Assembly: GCF_040786275.1 (NCBI RefSeq)
Contig: NZ_JBFMVT010000001.1
Location: forward strand, 1 to 64,000
Length of the DNA stretch: 64,000 bases
Source: Buttiauxella gaviniae
GTDB taxonomy: Bacteria > Pseudomonadota > Gammaproteobacteria > Enterobacterales > Enterobacteriaceae
Direction of reading: 5' to 3'
The position numbers were made by a program, and so were the translations under genes. The notes under the pieces are model-generated. The model was given only the letters and a program-made list of their open reading frames with translations. It made no database searches and had not been told where the DNA came from. How positions within the stretch are numbered: the stretch's first letter is position 1; each line of letters opens with the position of its first letter. Below are positions 25,580 through 33,535 of this stretch, in pieces.

Positions 25580-26008
25580 ATGTTGCGCTTCATTCCTTCA
25601 GCCACAACCCCAGACATTGTCAGGCTTCCGCTCTTTACAGAGCGTTGTGCTGCCGGCTTCCCCTCTCCTGCTCAGGATTATGTTGAAGCAGAACTTGATT
25701 TGAATGAGTACTGCATTCGCAGAAAAGGATCGACTTTCTTTGTCCGGGCAATTGGCAGCTCAATGACAGATATCGGGCTTAATGATGGTGATTTGATGGT
25801 TGTGGACAAGGCGGAACGGGCACAACACGGTGATATTGTTATTGCGGAAATAGAGGGGGAATTTACGGTAAAACGTCTGTTACTCAAACCCCGGCCAGCC
25901 CTGCAGGCGATGAATCCCGCCTTTCCCACCTTATACCCCGACCCGGAACAACTTGAGATTTTCGGCGTAGTGATGGCCTTTGTGCACAAAACGCGGAGTG
26001 GTGACTGA
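25580..26008 (+). CDS. umuD: UmuD/MucA-like polymerase V accessory protein
   Basis: 142 residues. The self-cleavage site is Ala-Gly within CAAGFPSPAQDYVE. The Ser/Lys pair is visible in AIGSSMTDIG (Ser nucleophile) and GEFTVKRLLL (Lys). RecA filaments trigger cleavage to UmuD', which joins UmuC to make translesion polymerase V. The stop overlaps the umuC start (TGATG). It is LexA-regulated by the box upstream. The plasmid version may be closer to MucA/ImpA/RumA, so the gene symbol is generic. Confidence 0.94.
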   Translation: MLRFIPSATTPDIVRLPLFTERCAAGFPSPAQDYVEAELDLNEYCIRRKGSTFFVRAIGSSMTDIGLNDGDLMVVDKAERAQHGDIVIAEIEGEFTVKRLLLKPRPALQAMNPAFPTLYPDPEQLEIFGVVMAFVHKTRSGD

Positions 26009-27282
26009 TGTTTGCCCTGGCGGATGTGAACGCATTCTATGCCAGTTGTGAAAAGGTCTTCCGGCCAGACCTGCGAGGGAAACCGGTAGCCGTGCTCAGC
26101 AATAACGACGGGTGTGTGATTGCCCGCTCGGCTGAAGCGAAGCGGCTAGGGATAAAAATGGGGATGCCGTGGTTCCAGCTCAGGCAGATGCAACTGCCGG
26201 AAAAGCTTCATATCTTTTCGAGTAATTATGAGCTCTATGCGAGCATGAGCAACCGAGTCATGTCTCATCTGGAGGAACTGGCTCCTCGCGTCGAACAGTA
26301 CAGTATCGATGAAATGTTCCTGGATATTCGCGGCATCGACAACTGTATTGATTTTGAAGATTTCGGCAGGCAGCTGCGTGAGCATGTCAAAAATGGTACC
26401 GGACTGACCATAGGGGTCGGAATGGGAATTTCAAAGACTTTAGCAAAATCAGCACAATGGGGTTCTAAAGAGTGGCCACAGTTTCATGGTGTGCTGGCGC
26501 TGTCCCCTGGAAACAGACAGAGAACGGCTAAATTGCTTTCTCTTCAGCCCGTCGGGGAAGTCTGGGGCGTGGGCAATCGGCTGACTAAAAAACTACATGC
26601 CATGGGGATCACCACGGCCCTTCAACTGGCGCAGAGCAGTCCGGCCTTTATCCGACGGAACTTCAGCGTCGTTCTCGAGAGGACAGTTCGGGAGCTGAAT
26701 GGCGAGCCGTGTATTTCGCTTGAAGAGACTCCGCCCCCAAAACAACAAATCGTGTGCAGCCGCTCGTTCGGAGAACGGATCACAACTTACGATGCACTGC
26801 GGCAGGCGATATGTCAGTACGCTGAGCGGGCAGCTGAAAAATTACGGGGTGAACGCCAGTATTGTCGACACATCGCAGTGTTTGTAAAAACGTCACCCTT
26901 TGCTGTTAACGAAACCTATTACGGTAACGTAGCGAGCGAAAAGCTGATGAATCCAACTCGAGATACCCGTGACATTATTGCCGCTGCCGTGAAGTCGCTC
27001 GACAGGATTTGGCTCGATGGATACCGTTATGCTAAGGCTGGCGTGATGCTGAATGATTTCACACCGACGGGTGTGTCTCAACTCAACCTGTTTGATGAGA
27101 TACTACCACGTGCTCACAGTGAGCAGCTGATGAAAGCGCTGGATTCGATTAATCATTCAGGACTGGGAAAGGTCTGGTTCGCAGGGCGTGGTATCGCCCC
27201 TGAGTGGCAGATGAAACGAGAAATGCTTTCACCTGCCTATACAACGCGGTGGTCTGAAATTCCGGTGGCGGCTATCCGATGA
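26008..27282 (+). CDS. umuC: UmuC/MucB-like Y-family DNA polymerase V subunit
   Basis: 424 residues, full length. The catalytic acidic residues lie in FALADVNAFYASCE (first Asp) and YSIDEMFLDI (SxDE). A helix-hairpin-helix region is around VWGVGNRLTKKLHAMGI, and a little-finger domain follows. The C-terminus contains QLNLFDE, a beta-clamp-binding type motif. It performs error-prone translesion synthesis with UmuD'. It is coupled to umuD by a one-base overlap. Confidence 0.96.
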   Translation: MFALADVNAFYASCEKVFRPDLRGKPVAVLSNNDGCVIARSAEAKRLGIKMGMPWFQLRQMQLPEKLHIFSSNYELYASMSNRVMSHLEELAPRVEQYSIDEMFLDIRGIDNCIDFEDFGRQLREHVKNGTGLTIGVGMGISKTLAKSAQWGSKEWPQFHGVLALSPGNRQRTAKLLSLQPVGEVWGVGNRLTKKLHAMGITTALQLAQSSPAFIRRNFSVVLERTVRELNGEPCISLEETPPPKQQIVCSRSFGERITTYDALRQAICQYAERAAEKLRGERQYCRHIAVFVKTSPFAVNETYYGNVASEKLMNPTRDTRDIIAAAVKSLDRIWLDGYRYAKAGVMLNDFTPTGVSQLNLFDEILPRAHSEQLMKALDSINHSGLGKVWFAGRGIAPEWQMKREMLSPAYTTRWSEIPVAAIR

Positions 27283-27370
27283 TCGGTGCCGACATTTCGC
27301 AAACGTAATATCTCATTTCAAATAACTCACATCTCATTTAGCAAATTCCCGAATTGTCCCGGTTGCCGGT

Positions 27371-27620
27371 TGGGACCGTGGTCCCAGTTAACAGGTTGGG
27401 ACCGTGGTCCCAGTTAGCAGGTTGGGACCGTAGTCCCAGTTAGCAGGTTGGGACCGTGGTCCCAGTTAGCAGGTTGGGACCGTGGTCCCAGTTAGCAGGT
27501 TGGCACCGTGGTCCCAGTTAGCAGGTTGGGACCGTGGTCCCAGTTAGCAGGTTGGGACCGTGGTCCCAGTTAGCAGGTTGGGACCGTGGTCCCAGTTAGC
27601 AGGTTGGAACAGTGGTCCCA
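27371..27620 (+). repeat. sopC: sopC-like centromere: ten 26-bp repeats
   Basis: The 16-bp inverted repeat TGGGACCGTGGTCCCA recurs ten times with a strict 26-bp period: 27371, 27397, 27423, 27449, 27475, 27501, 27527, 27553, 27579 and 27605. The spacer is GTTAGCAGGT. Copies 3 (TAGT), 6 (GGCACC) and 10 (GGAACAG) have substitutions. F sopC has the same type of 16-bp core in twelve 43-bp repeats. The ParB-like SopB binds each core and spreads. It lies directly downstream of sopB, as in F. Confidence 0.95.
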
Positions 27621-27640
27621 GTTAGAGGAAGTTATGGAAA

Positions 27641-28603
27641 CTACTTACTGGAAGATTCAAGTTCAAGCAGAACTGCTTCGATACGCTCCACAATATCTAC
27701 AGATAGCACAGAGGTATCTAAGCTGAGAATAAACTGGTTGCCTTTAACTGTGCTTACAGCACCAGGTGCATATTGCCGTTTGGTTGTTTGTGACCGGGTT
27801 GAACCTGGTGTTGTTTTTGCAGCATTCAATTCATTAATAATTTCTTCCGTATCCAGTCTTTCACCGGCCGCTTTGCGTTGCGAAAGTCGTTCAATATGAG
27901 TCAGTAGTTCAGCTTCATGACTAGCAAAAAATTTCGATAACACATCTCCGGACCTTGCAGATAATTCACCTGGATGGGAGAACAGAGCCACTAGTTCTCT
28001 CGGTAATTTCGCTGTATTCATGCAGCGGGAAATGATTTTACGGGAAATATTTTCTGCCTCAGAAAGAGCAGAAATATTGCCACTAAATTCGTTATTCAGC
28101 CGTTTGATATAACGATGACCACGTTCATAAGCACTGGTAGGTCGATAATCATTCCCTAGCTTACTTAACGAATCCATCTGTTCATCATCCAGGTCGCCCA
28201 CCAGAACCCGGAAATCACAAGCGGTGAGTATTGCTGTCATTCGGCGTCTGCTGCCATCAGCAACTTCTATGACATCTGCAACTTTTCTACCGAACGCCGG
28301 ATTTTGTTGCCCTGAAACAAGGAAGGAAGGAACCAGGTCATCCAGTGACTCCTCCGTCAGTAGCGACTGGTCACGTTCATTATTGGCCCAGACTTTTGAT
28401 TCCGATTCAATTTTGTCTCCAGGAATTGTTTCCAGCGTGAATCTGACATTACGCCCACATACCGGTAAGGTAATCGTATTACCTCTGGCCATCGCACTGA
28501 CTCGCGTAATCAGAGAATCAACGACCGGAGCCGCGGGCGTCTCAGAGGCATACTGGTGCGCGGGAGATGTGACCACTTTTGGAATAACTGGCGCACGTTT
28601 CAT
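27641..28603 (-). CDS. sopB: SopB, centromere-binding partition protein
   Basis: 320 residues (F SopB 323). The N-terminal arm resembles F SopB. The ParB/CTPase region includes the box [23 protein letters not shown], followed by the HTH area ([30 protein letters not shown]) and a C-terminal dimer domain ([23 protein letters not shown]). It binds sopC, located just downstream, and stimulates SopA ATPase. Its ATG overlaps the SopA stop by one base. Confidence 0.95.
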   Translation of the reverse strand: MKRAPVIPKVVTSPAHQYASETPAAPVVDSLITRVSAMARGNTITLPVCGRNVRFTLETIPGDKIESESKVWANNERDQSLLTEESLDDLVPSFLVSGQQNPAFGRKVADVIEVADGSRRRMTAILTACDFRVLVGDLDDEQMDSLSKLGNDYRPTSAYERGHRYIKRLNNEFSGNISALSEAENISRKIISRCMNTAKLPRELVALFSHPGELSARSGDVLSKFFASHEAELLTHIERLSQRKAAGERLDTEEIINELNAAKTTPGSTRSQTTKRQYAPGAVSTVKGNQFILSLDTSVLSVDIVERIEAVLLELESSSK

Positions 28604-29769
28604 TATCTGACCTCCCAGTGAGGTTTAATCAGGCGATCAAATATCTCCGTACATACCGGTTCCCAGATGGCCAGTGCATTTCTCCATGCTCCAGTTGATG
28701 AGCGTTGGTCGATAGCCTGTTCAAACACAGTACGCATACGAATTTGCCCTTTTCCCACTTCATCCGTCTCACGAACCACGTTTTTTAAAACCATGCTGCC
28801 CCATGCATCGCGAATTTGTTCTTCCATCCACGGAGACTGAGATCCATTATTATTGCTGTACTTGGTCAACAGGATACGCACATCAGGTTCAAACCCTTTC
28901 AGGTCAACGTTCTTAAGCAAGTCACGTAGCATGTCGAAAAATTGTAGTGCGGAAGTGTAATCAAACAGCTCTGCTGGCGTAGGAACTATCAGAACATCTG
29001 CAGCACAAACCACATTGATTGTCCCGATACCCAGGTTCGGTGCGCTGTCGATAACAACGACATCATAATCATGCGCGACCGTCTCGATGGCAAGACGCAA
29101 CATCATATGGGGATCTGTTGGAAGTTTCCCTTCGTCGTAACGTCCCATCATTTCTGTTTCAATCCGATGAAGCGCCAGGCAGGAAGGAATGATATCGAGG
29201 CCCGGCCAGCATGTTGGTTTCACCGCATAGCTGGCATCGTCGCGTTCACCGAGATAGAACGGCAGTAACGTATCGTCTGCATGAATATGAAGATCCGGCA
29301 CCCAGCCGTGATACATCGATGCGGTCCCCTGTGGGTCATTCCCTTCAACTAACAAAACTCGCAGACCTTTTAATGCAAGGTGTTGTGCAAGGTGGACAGA
29401 AACCGAGGTTTTATACACTCCACCTTTATGTGCCGCTACACCTACAACAGGAGGAAGGGTATTTTCTGGTCGACGCAGACGTGTATTAAAGACGTCACGC
29501 ATATGATTGATTTGCTCAATCGTGTATCCGGCACGTTGCTCTACACGACCGCGCATCTCCAGGTCAGGGTGAGGAAGCCTGCCACTTTTCTCTGCATCAC
29601 GAATTGCCTGTGATGATACTCCCACCAGATCTGACGCCTCTCCAATGCGCCAACGACGCGTAATTTTACGAGCTTCCGGACTGTCATCATTAAACTGAGC
29701 AACGGCGATCGCCCTTGTCATTTCATGTCCAGCGAAAATGCACTGGTCGAGAGTATCCATTAATCCCAT
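28603..29769 (-). CDS. sopA: SopA, ParA-type partition ATPase
   Basis: 388 residues from the ATG at 29769, equal to F SopA. A longer in-frame reading lacks the family N-terminus. The HTH domain ([29 protein letters not shown]) represses sopAB. The deviant Walker A is [14 protein letters not shown] (lysines flanking), and Walker B is [14 protein letters not shown]. SopA forms ATP-dependent gradients on the nucleoid and positions the plasmid. It is divergent from the replication initiator, unlike F, where repE and sopAB point the same way. Confidence 0.96.
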   Translation of the reverse strand: MGLMDTLDQCIFAGHEMTRAIAVAQFNDDSPEARKITRRWRIGEASDLVGVSSQAIRDAEKSGRLPHPDLEMRGRVEQRAGYTIEQINHMRDVFNTRLRRPENTLPPVVGVAAHKGGVYKTSVSVHLAQHLALKGLRVLLVEGNDPQGTASMYHGWVPDLHIHADDTLLPFYLGERDDASYAVKPTCWPGLDIIPSCLALHRIETEMMGRYDEGKLPTDPHMMLRLAIETVAHDYDVVVIDSAPNLGIGTINVVCAADVLIVPTPAELFDYTSALQFFDMLRDLLKNVDLKGFEPDVRILLTKYSNNNGSQSPWMEEQIRDAWGSMVLKNVVRETDEVGKGQIRMRTVFEQAIDQRSSTGAWRNALAIWEPVCTEIFDRLIKPHWEVR

Positions 29770-30040
29770 GTCATAAGTCCTTTGTCGTTTAACTTTGCAA
29801 TAATTAATTAAATCTTGGAATTTAATGCAAAGCAACAGAAATAACGCAAAGCTTCCGAATTATTGCAAAGTGGTCGTTTATAAACCGTAGAAAGAAGGTG
29901 TTATTTGTCAGAAAAATCATGCGTAAAGGCGCAGCGCTAGCCGCAGTCTTTGACTAGCGAAGTCTGTCAAAGCGAGGAAGCGCAATATCATCGATATTGA
30001 AAAGAGCACGGTCACTCAATCTGTTCATATATCACCGTCA

Positions 30041-30405
30041 AACTTTAGCTGTTTCCCATAGAGGTTGTTTTATGCTCACAATATCCTCTTTCTTTAGGTG
30101 TTTCCCATAATCTTCCTCTTCACCCCGCCAACTTTAGCCATTTCCCATAGTTATGCGTGTATCCACAGCCTTTTTTTAAAGAGTTTTATTCTTTTTTTCT
30201 TTTTAAAAGCTTTTTAGACCACCCAGAAGTCTTTAACCACGGGCCCTGTGGAGCATGTAGTGTGGGAAACAGCCTAGGTTATTATGGGGAAGACATGAAG
30301 ATGATGTGGGAAACAGATAAAGTTATTGTGGGAAACAGCCAAAGTATGTATGGGAAACACCTGAAGTTAATTTCAGCTTCACAAATTTGTGGGAAATAGC
30401 TAAAG
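30041..30405 (+). other. Replication origin with two opposed iteron sets
   Basis: Right set: the TGTGGGAAACAGCCAAAGTT-type iterons have their GGG at 30264, 30286, 30308, 30330 and 30352, a 22-bp period. A further copy has GGG at 30391, just before the rep gene. Left set, inverted: TTTAGCTGTTTCCCAT at about 30044-30059, 30094-30109 and 30134-30149, with wider spacing. Between them lie a DnaA-like box (GTATCCACA, 30159-30167) and an AT-rich stretch (30170-30220). This is the layout of Rep_3 iteron plasmids such as F ori2/incC. The left set may serve as handcuffing (inc) sites. Confidence 0.85.
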
Positions 30406-30468
30406 AAGACCTTGACGGTCGGCGGGTATCTGCCACTATGGGAAGAGGAAAAACATCCCATAACTGGC

Positions 30469-31197
30469 ATGGACACCTGCAAAATGACGCATATCGCCGA
30501 ATCGAAGCCCCATAATGCCTTAAAAATTTCTCAGTCTAATGAGCTGACAGAAGCTGCATACTATCTGCCATTGCAGGCAAAACGGGTGCTGTGGCTTTGT
30601 CTGATGCAGACCTACTATCAACAGGAACACCCTGGTGTTTTTACTGTGAAGGTTGCAGATTACCAGCGCTATTTTAAGGTCAGCCAAGCAACGGCCAGTA
30701 CCGATGTCCGTAAAGGCATCGATGAACTGGGGAACCGTCAGGTCACCTTTTTCCCGTCAGAAGGGGAATATGAGGAAGTCCGTCGCCCCTGGCTTGCTGA
30801 AGCAGGTCTGAAACGTGGCAGGGGACAGTGGAACATCGAGATCAACCCGAAGGTCATGCCGTATCTGACAGGGCTGACCAGCCAGTTCACCACTTATACA
30901 TTACTGGATTGTGGGCGGATCAATTCCGTTCGCGTGATACGTTTGTATGAAAGTCTTTGCCAGTACCGTTCTTCGGGGATCTGGATCACATCAGCGGCCT
31001 GGCTTGCCGACCGTTATGAACTTCCGGACTCTCAGCGCGCTAACTTTGCCGAGATGAAGCGTACCTTTTTGCTGCCTGCCATTGAGAAAATCAACTCGCT
31101 GACACCGATAAAAGTCTCAATGAAAGAAGAGGATAACGGAAAACTTCTCTTTTCTATTCTTGCACGCCCCCTCCAGTTGCCGCCCCTTGAGGGCTAG
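30469..31197 (+). CDS. repE: RepE-like replication initiator (Rep_3 family)
   Basis: 242 residues from the ATG at 30469, with an alternative ATG at 30484. Neither has a strong ribosome site. Two winged-helix domains are recognisable by family blocks: SNELTEAAYYLPLQAKRVLWL, then YFKVSQATASTDVRKGIDEL, and VIRLYESLCQYRSSGIW with LADRYELP. These match F RepE (LYESLCQYR, ERYQLP). As a monomer it should bind the iterons and open the origin, and as a dimer repress its own promoter. The last iteron (30388-30405) lies at the promoter. The replicon is RepFIA-like rather than RepFIB. Confidence 0.9.
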   Translation: MDTCKMTHIAESKPHNALKISQSNELTEAAYYLPLQAKRVLWLCLMQTYYQQEHPGVFTVKVADYQRYFKVSQATASTDVRKGIDELGNRQVTFFPSEGEYEEVRRPWLAEAGLKRGRGQWNIEINPKVMPYLTGLTSQFTTYTLLDCGRINSVRVIRLYESLCQYRSSGIWITSAAWLADRYELPDSQRANFAEMKRTFLLPAIEKINSLTPIKVSMKEEDNGKLLFSILARPLQLPPLEG

Positions 31198-31262
31198 CCC
31201 GCAACTTCAGGTCTTTCCCATACACACTATATTCGTGCATAATTTGCCCGCCACACCTCCAT

Positions 31263-31284
31263 ATGGTTATAATTAAAATACCAT
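31263..31284. promoter_or_regulatory. Candidate operator of the Xre/RES operon
   Basis: ATGGT (31263-31267) and ACCAT (31280-31284) form an inverted repeat around an AT-rich TATAATTAAAAT, just before the antitoxin ribosome site. Autoregulation by the antitoxin is typical for this family. Confidence 0.45.
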
Positions 31285-31296
31285 CCGGAGGTGCAC

Positions 31297-31740
31297 ATGA
31301 AAGTTTTTACCCCCACAACACCGGCTCACGAACCAGACAATTTGTGGAAATATGTCGGACTGAACGTGTCCGACAGTCTCATGCTGGTTGATGAGATTGA
31401 TAAAGGGCTGGAAGGCGAAGTGGCCAGCCGCATCGTCTCCTGGGCGCACATCACCCAGGCCGATTTACGCCGTATGACCGGGATCCCCGGCACCACGTTT
31501 AACCGTAACAGCAAGACCCGTTTCAGCCCGGCACAAAGCGAACGTCTGGTACGATTCATCCGCGTGCTGGATAAGGCGGTGGATTTGTTTGAAGGCGATA
31601 AAGTGGCGGCACAGCAATGGCTCAATGAACCCAGCCGCGCGCTGGGCTGGAAAAAACCCGCCGATTTACTGGCTTCTGAATCCGGTGCCTGGGAAGTGAT
31701 GAAACTGATCGCCCGGATTGAGCACGGGGTGTACTCCTGA
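31297..31740 (+). CDS. Xre/MbcA/ParS-type antitoxin (DUF2384)
   Basis: 147 residues from the ATG at 31297, with CCGGAGGT upstream. An N-terminal Xre-like HTH lies around ITQADLRRMTGIPGTTFNR. The C-terminal DUF2384 toxin-binding domain is VDLFEGDKVAAQQWLNEPSRALGWKKPADLL. It should neutralise the RES toxin encoded immediately downstream and repress the operon. The stop overlaps the toxin's reading frame. Such pairs are known on Klebsiella plasmids. Confidence 0.92.
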   Translation: MKVFTPTTPAHEPDNLWKYVGLNVSDSLMLVDEIDKGLEGEVASRIVSWAHITQADLRRMTGIPGTTFNRNSKTRFSPAQSERLVRFIRVLDKAVDLFEGDKVAAQQWLNEPSRALGWKKPADLLASESGAWEVMKLIARIEHGVYS

Positions 31741-32195
31741 AACTCTGGCGTCTGACCAAAACCCGTTACCTGATGACCACCTGGACCGGTCAGGGCGCCA
31801 AAGAAGCGGGTGGCCGCTGGAACAGTGTGGGCACCGCCATGGTGTACACCTCGGAAGCCGCCTCGTTGACCATGCTCGAGACTCTGGTGCATCTGCATGC
31901 CGCAAATCTGCTCGATTCCTTCACTCTGCTGTCAGTTGACGTACCGGATGAGCTTATTCAGATCATTGAAAGAGAAAACCTGCCGCCGAGCTGGGCGGCG
32001 TCCGAAGCCCCTTCGGCACTGGCTGACATTGGCGATCAGTGGGTACGAAGTGGTGAAGCGTTAGCCCTGCGCATTCCCAGCGCGCTGTCACCAGTTGAAT
32101 ATAATTACCTGCTTAATCCGGCTCATGCTGCATACGCGAGTATTGTCCGGGACGCCGTCACCGTGGATTTCCGCTTTGATGAGCGCCTGAAATAA
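31737..32195 (+). CDS. RES-domain toxin (NAD+-degrading)
   Basis: The family fold should begin KLWRLTKTRYLMTTWTG, but the first in-frame ATG is at 31773, inside this conserved segment. The start is probably CTG at 31737, spaced correctly after GGGG and overlapping the antitoxin stop. This gives 152 residues. Conserved RES marks are GGRWNSVG, MVYTSEAASLTMLE and the IPSALSPVEYNYLLNP end block. Members deplete NAD+ and stop growth. It forms a toxin-antitoxin pair with the upstream Xre gene and helps plasmid maintenance. Confidence 0.88.
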   Translation: MKLWRLTKTRYLMTTWTGQGAKEAGGRWNSVGTAMVYTSEAASLTMLETLVHLHAANLLDSFTLLSVDVPDELIQIIERENLPPSWAASEAPSALADIGDQWVRSGEALALRIPSALSPVEYNYLLNPAHAAYASIVRDAVTVDFRFDERLK

Positions 32196-32222
32196 TCCAC
32201 GTTTCGCTGAACCTCCTGATGC

Positions 32223-32981
32223 TCAGCGGTTATCGCGCAGCAGCTGCAGGGCATCACCCACCGGCAGGGTGAACATTACGTTCTGACTGGCGGCCACATC
32301 AAGCGCAAACACCTTCGTATATACCTCGGTACTCTCATACTTTTCATGCCCCATCAGAGACTGCAGCACCTTTGGTGGGGTGTGGCCATAGAGCAGGTGC
32401 ATCGCAAAACTGTGGCGAAACGTGTGCGGGGAGATCTCCACCGTGAAGGTGACACCATCACGCGAAGCCTCATTCACTGCCCCTTTCAACCAGTTCCTCA
32501 CCGTCCGGTCCGTGACACTCCACACCGGCATGGCGCGTTTTTCCCCCGTTAGCGTATCGATATCAAACTTCTCTTTCGTACTCGCAAACAGATTGCGCAT
32601 CTCACGGACATAATCCGCATCAGACAGCACCACCACCCGGTTGGCTGATTTGCCTTTCTGTGGGCGCCCACCGCCGGTACGTCGCTGCTTGGCGGTGCGG
32701 ATCACCACATGCGGAATGTCATCATTCAGTCTGAAATCCCGCCTCCTTAACGCCAGCGCTTCATTAATCCGCGCGCCGGTGTTCCACAGGGTGTTGATGA
32801 GTCCGTGCTGTGTCCAGTCCGGCAGATAGTGGAGCAGGGCAGCCACTTCCGGTGCCAGCAGATATTTCGGCAGTTCGGTGTAGTGCAGGGCCATACGCCG
32901 CAGGGCGATCGCGCGACCGTAATCCAGGGACGGACCACCGGGCTGAAGCGGGGCATTCATCGTGACAGGATGTAAAGACAT
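32223..32981 (-). CDS. Tyrosine recombinase (ResD-like plasmid resolvase)
   Basis: 252 residues. Catalytic set: Arg in NTGARINEALAL, Lys region around AKQRRTGGG, HTFRH (His/Arg), the second His in SLMGHEKYES and Tyr in STEVYTKVF. F ResD and related proteins resolve plasmid dimers at a site beside the gene. A long inverted repeat directly upstream (33000-33062) is a good candidate for that site. It is convergent with the RES operon. Confidence 0.93.
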   Translation of the reverse strand: MSLHPVTMNAPLQPGGPSLDYGRAIALRRMALHYTELPKYLLAPEVAALLHYLPDWTQHGLINTLWNTGARINEALALRRRDFRLNDDIPHVVIRTAKQRRTGGGRPQKGKSANRVVVLSDADYVREMRNLFASTKEKFDIDTLTGEKRAMPVWSVTDRTVRNWLKGAVNEASRDGVTFTVEISPHTFRHSFAMHLLYGHTPPKVLQSLMGHEKYESTEVYTKVFALDVAASQNVMFTLPVGDALQLLRDNR

Positions 32982-32999
32982 AACACCTCATGGCAAAGG

Positions 33000-33062
33000 T
33001 TGCGCTACGTAAATTCTGCAGGGGTTTGCCCCACAAAAACGAAAAGAATTCACGTAGCGCAA
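33000..33062. repeat. Long inverted repeat, candidate resolution site
   Basis: TTGCGCTACGTAAATTCT (33000-33017) and its inverse AGAATTCACGTAGCGCAA (33045-33062) pair over 18 bp with one mismatch. Between them is a small hairpin, GGGG-TTTG-CCCC (33021-33032). It starts 18 bp upstream of the recombinase gene. A recombination (rfsF-like) site or operator is inferred. Confidence 0.6.
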
Positions 33063-33535
33063 TCTGGTGAAAATATGCCGCTATTTTCGCCCCCGGGGCA
33101 CCGCTTCGCCACTGAAAAAACTCGCGGCGACCGGATCGGCAGTTTTCCTAGTTTTGTAAATATACCAGAAAACGGAAAAATAAAAATAGCGGGCAGGATC
33201 GCAAAAGGATCCTGTGACGATCCTTTTTGCCTGGATGATGGGGTAAAGATGAGGGGATGGCACAACATCCTGGGGAATGCCGCGAAAATCCCCGGGGCGG
33301 CCGCGGTTGCCGGAAATGACAGAAACCGGAAATATCAGATCCCCGGAAACAGCAGCTTGTATTAACTGCTATGAATTATATCCGGTAGTCTCATGTCCCG
33401 TGTTGTGACGCAGGTTCAGTCATCGTGGAAATGAAAAAAACCTGCTGTAAATCGGGTAATACAACATGTGGAGTGAAAAGAAGAAATCTCACGAATACAT
33501 CCGTGGCATAAAGGAATAGTGCATCCCGGGACAGA
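33063..33535. other. Interval with no recognised gene
   Basis: Short frames only, no ribosome site. It has GC-rich CCCCGG-containing palindromic words around 33270-33300 and 33340. It marks the border between the maintenance block and the AT-rich c-di-GMP module. Confidence 0.4.

Noticed and set aside
27371..27620. Regular 26-bp repeats as a possible CRISPR array
   Set aside because: The whole unit including the spacer is repeated. There are no variable spacers and no cas genes, and the core equals the F sopC site beside sopB.
30041..30405. Iteron region as a possible CRISPR or phage operator array
   Set aside because: Identical 22-bp period with no unique spacers, adjacent to a RepE-type initiator. 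This is a replication origin.
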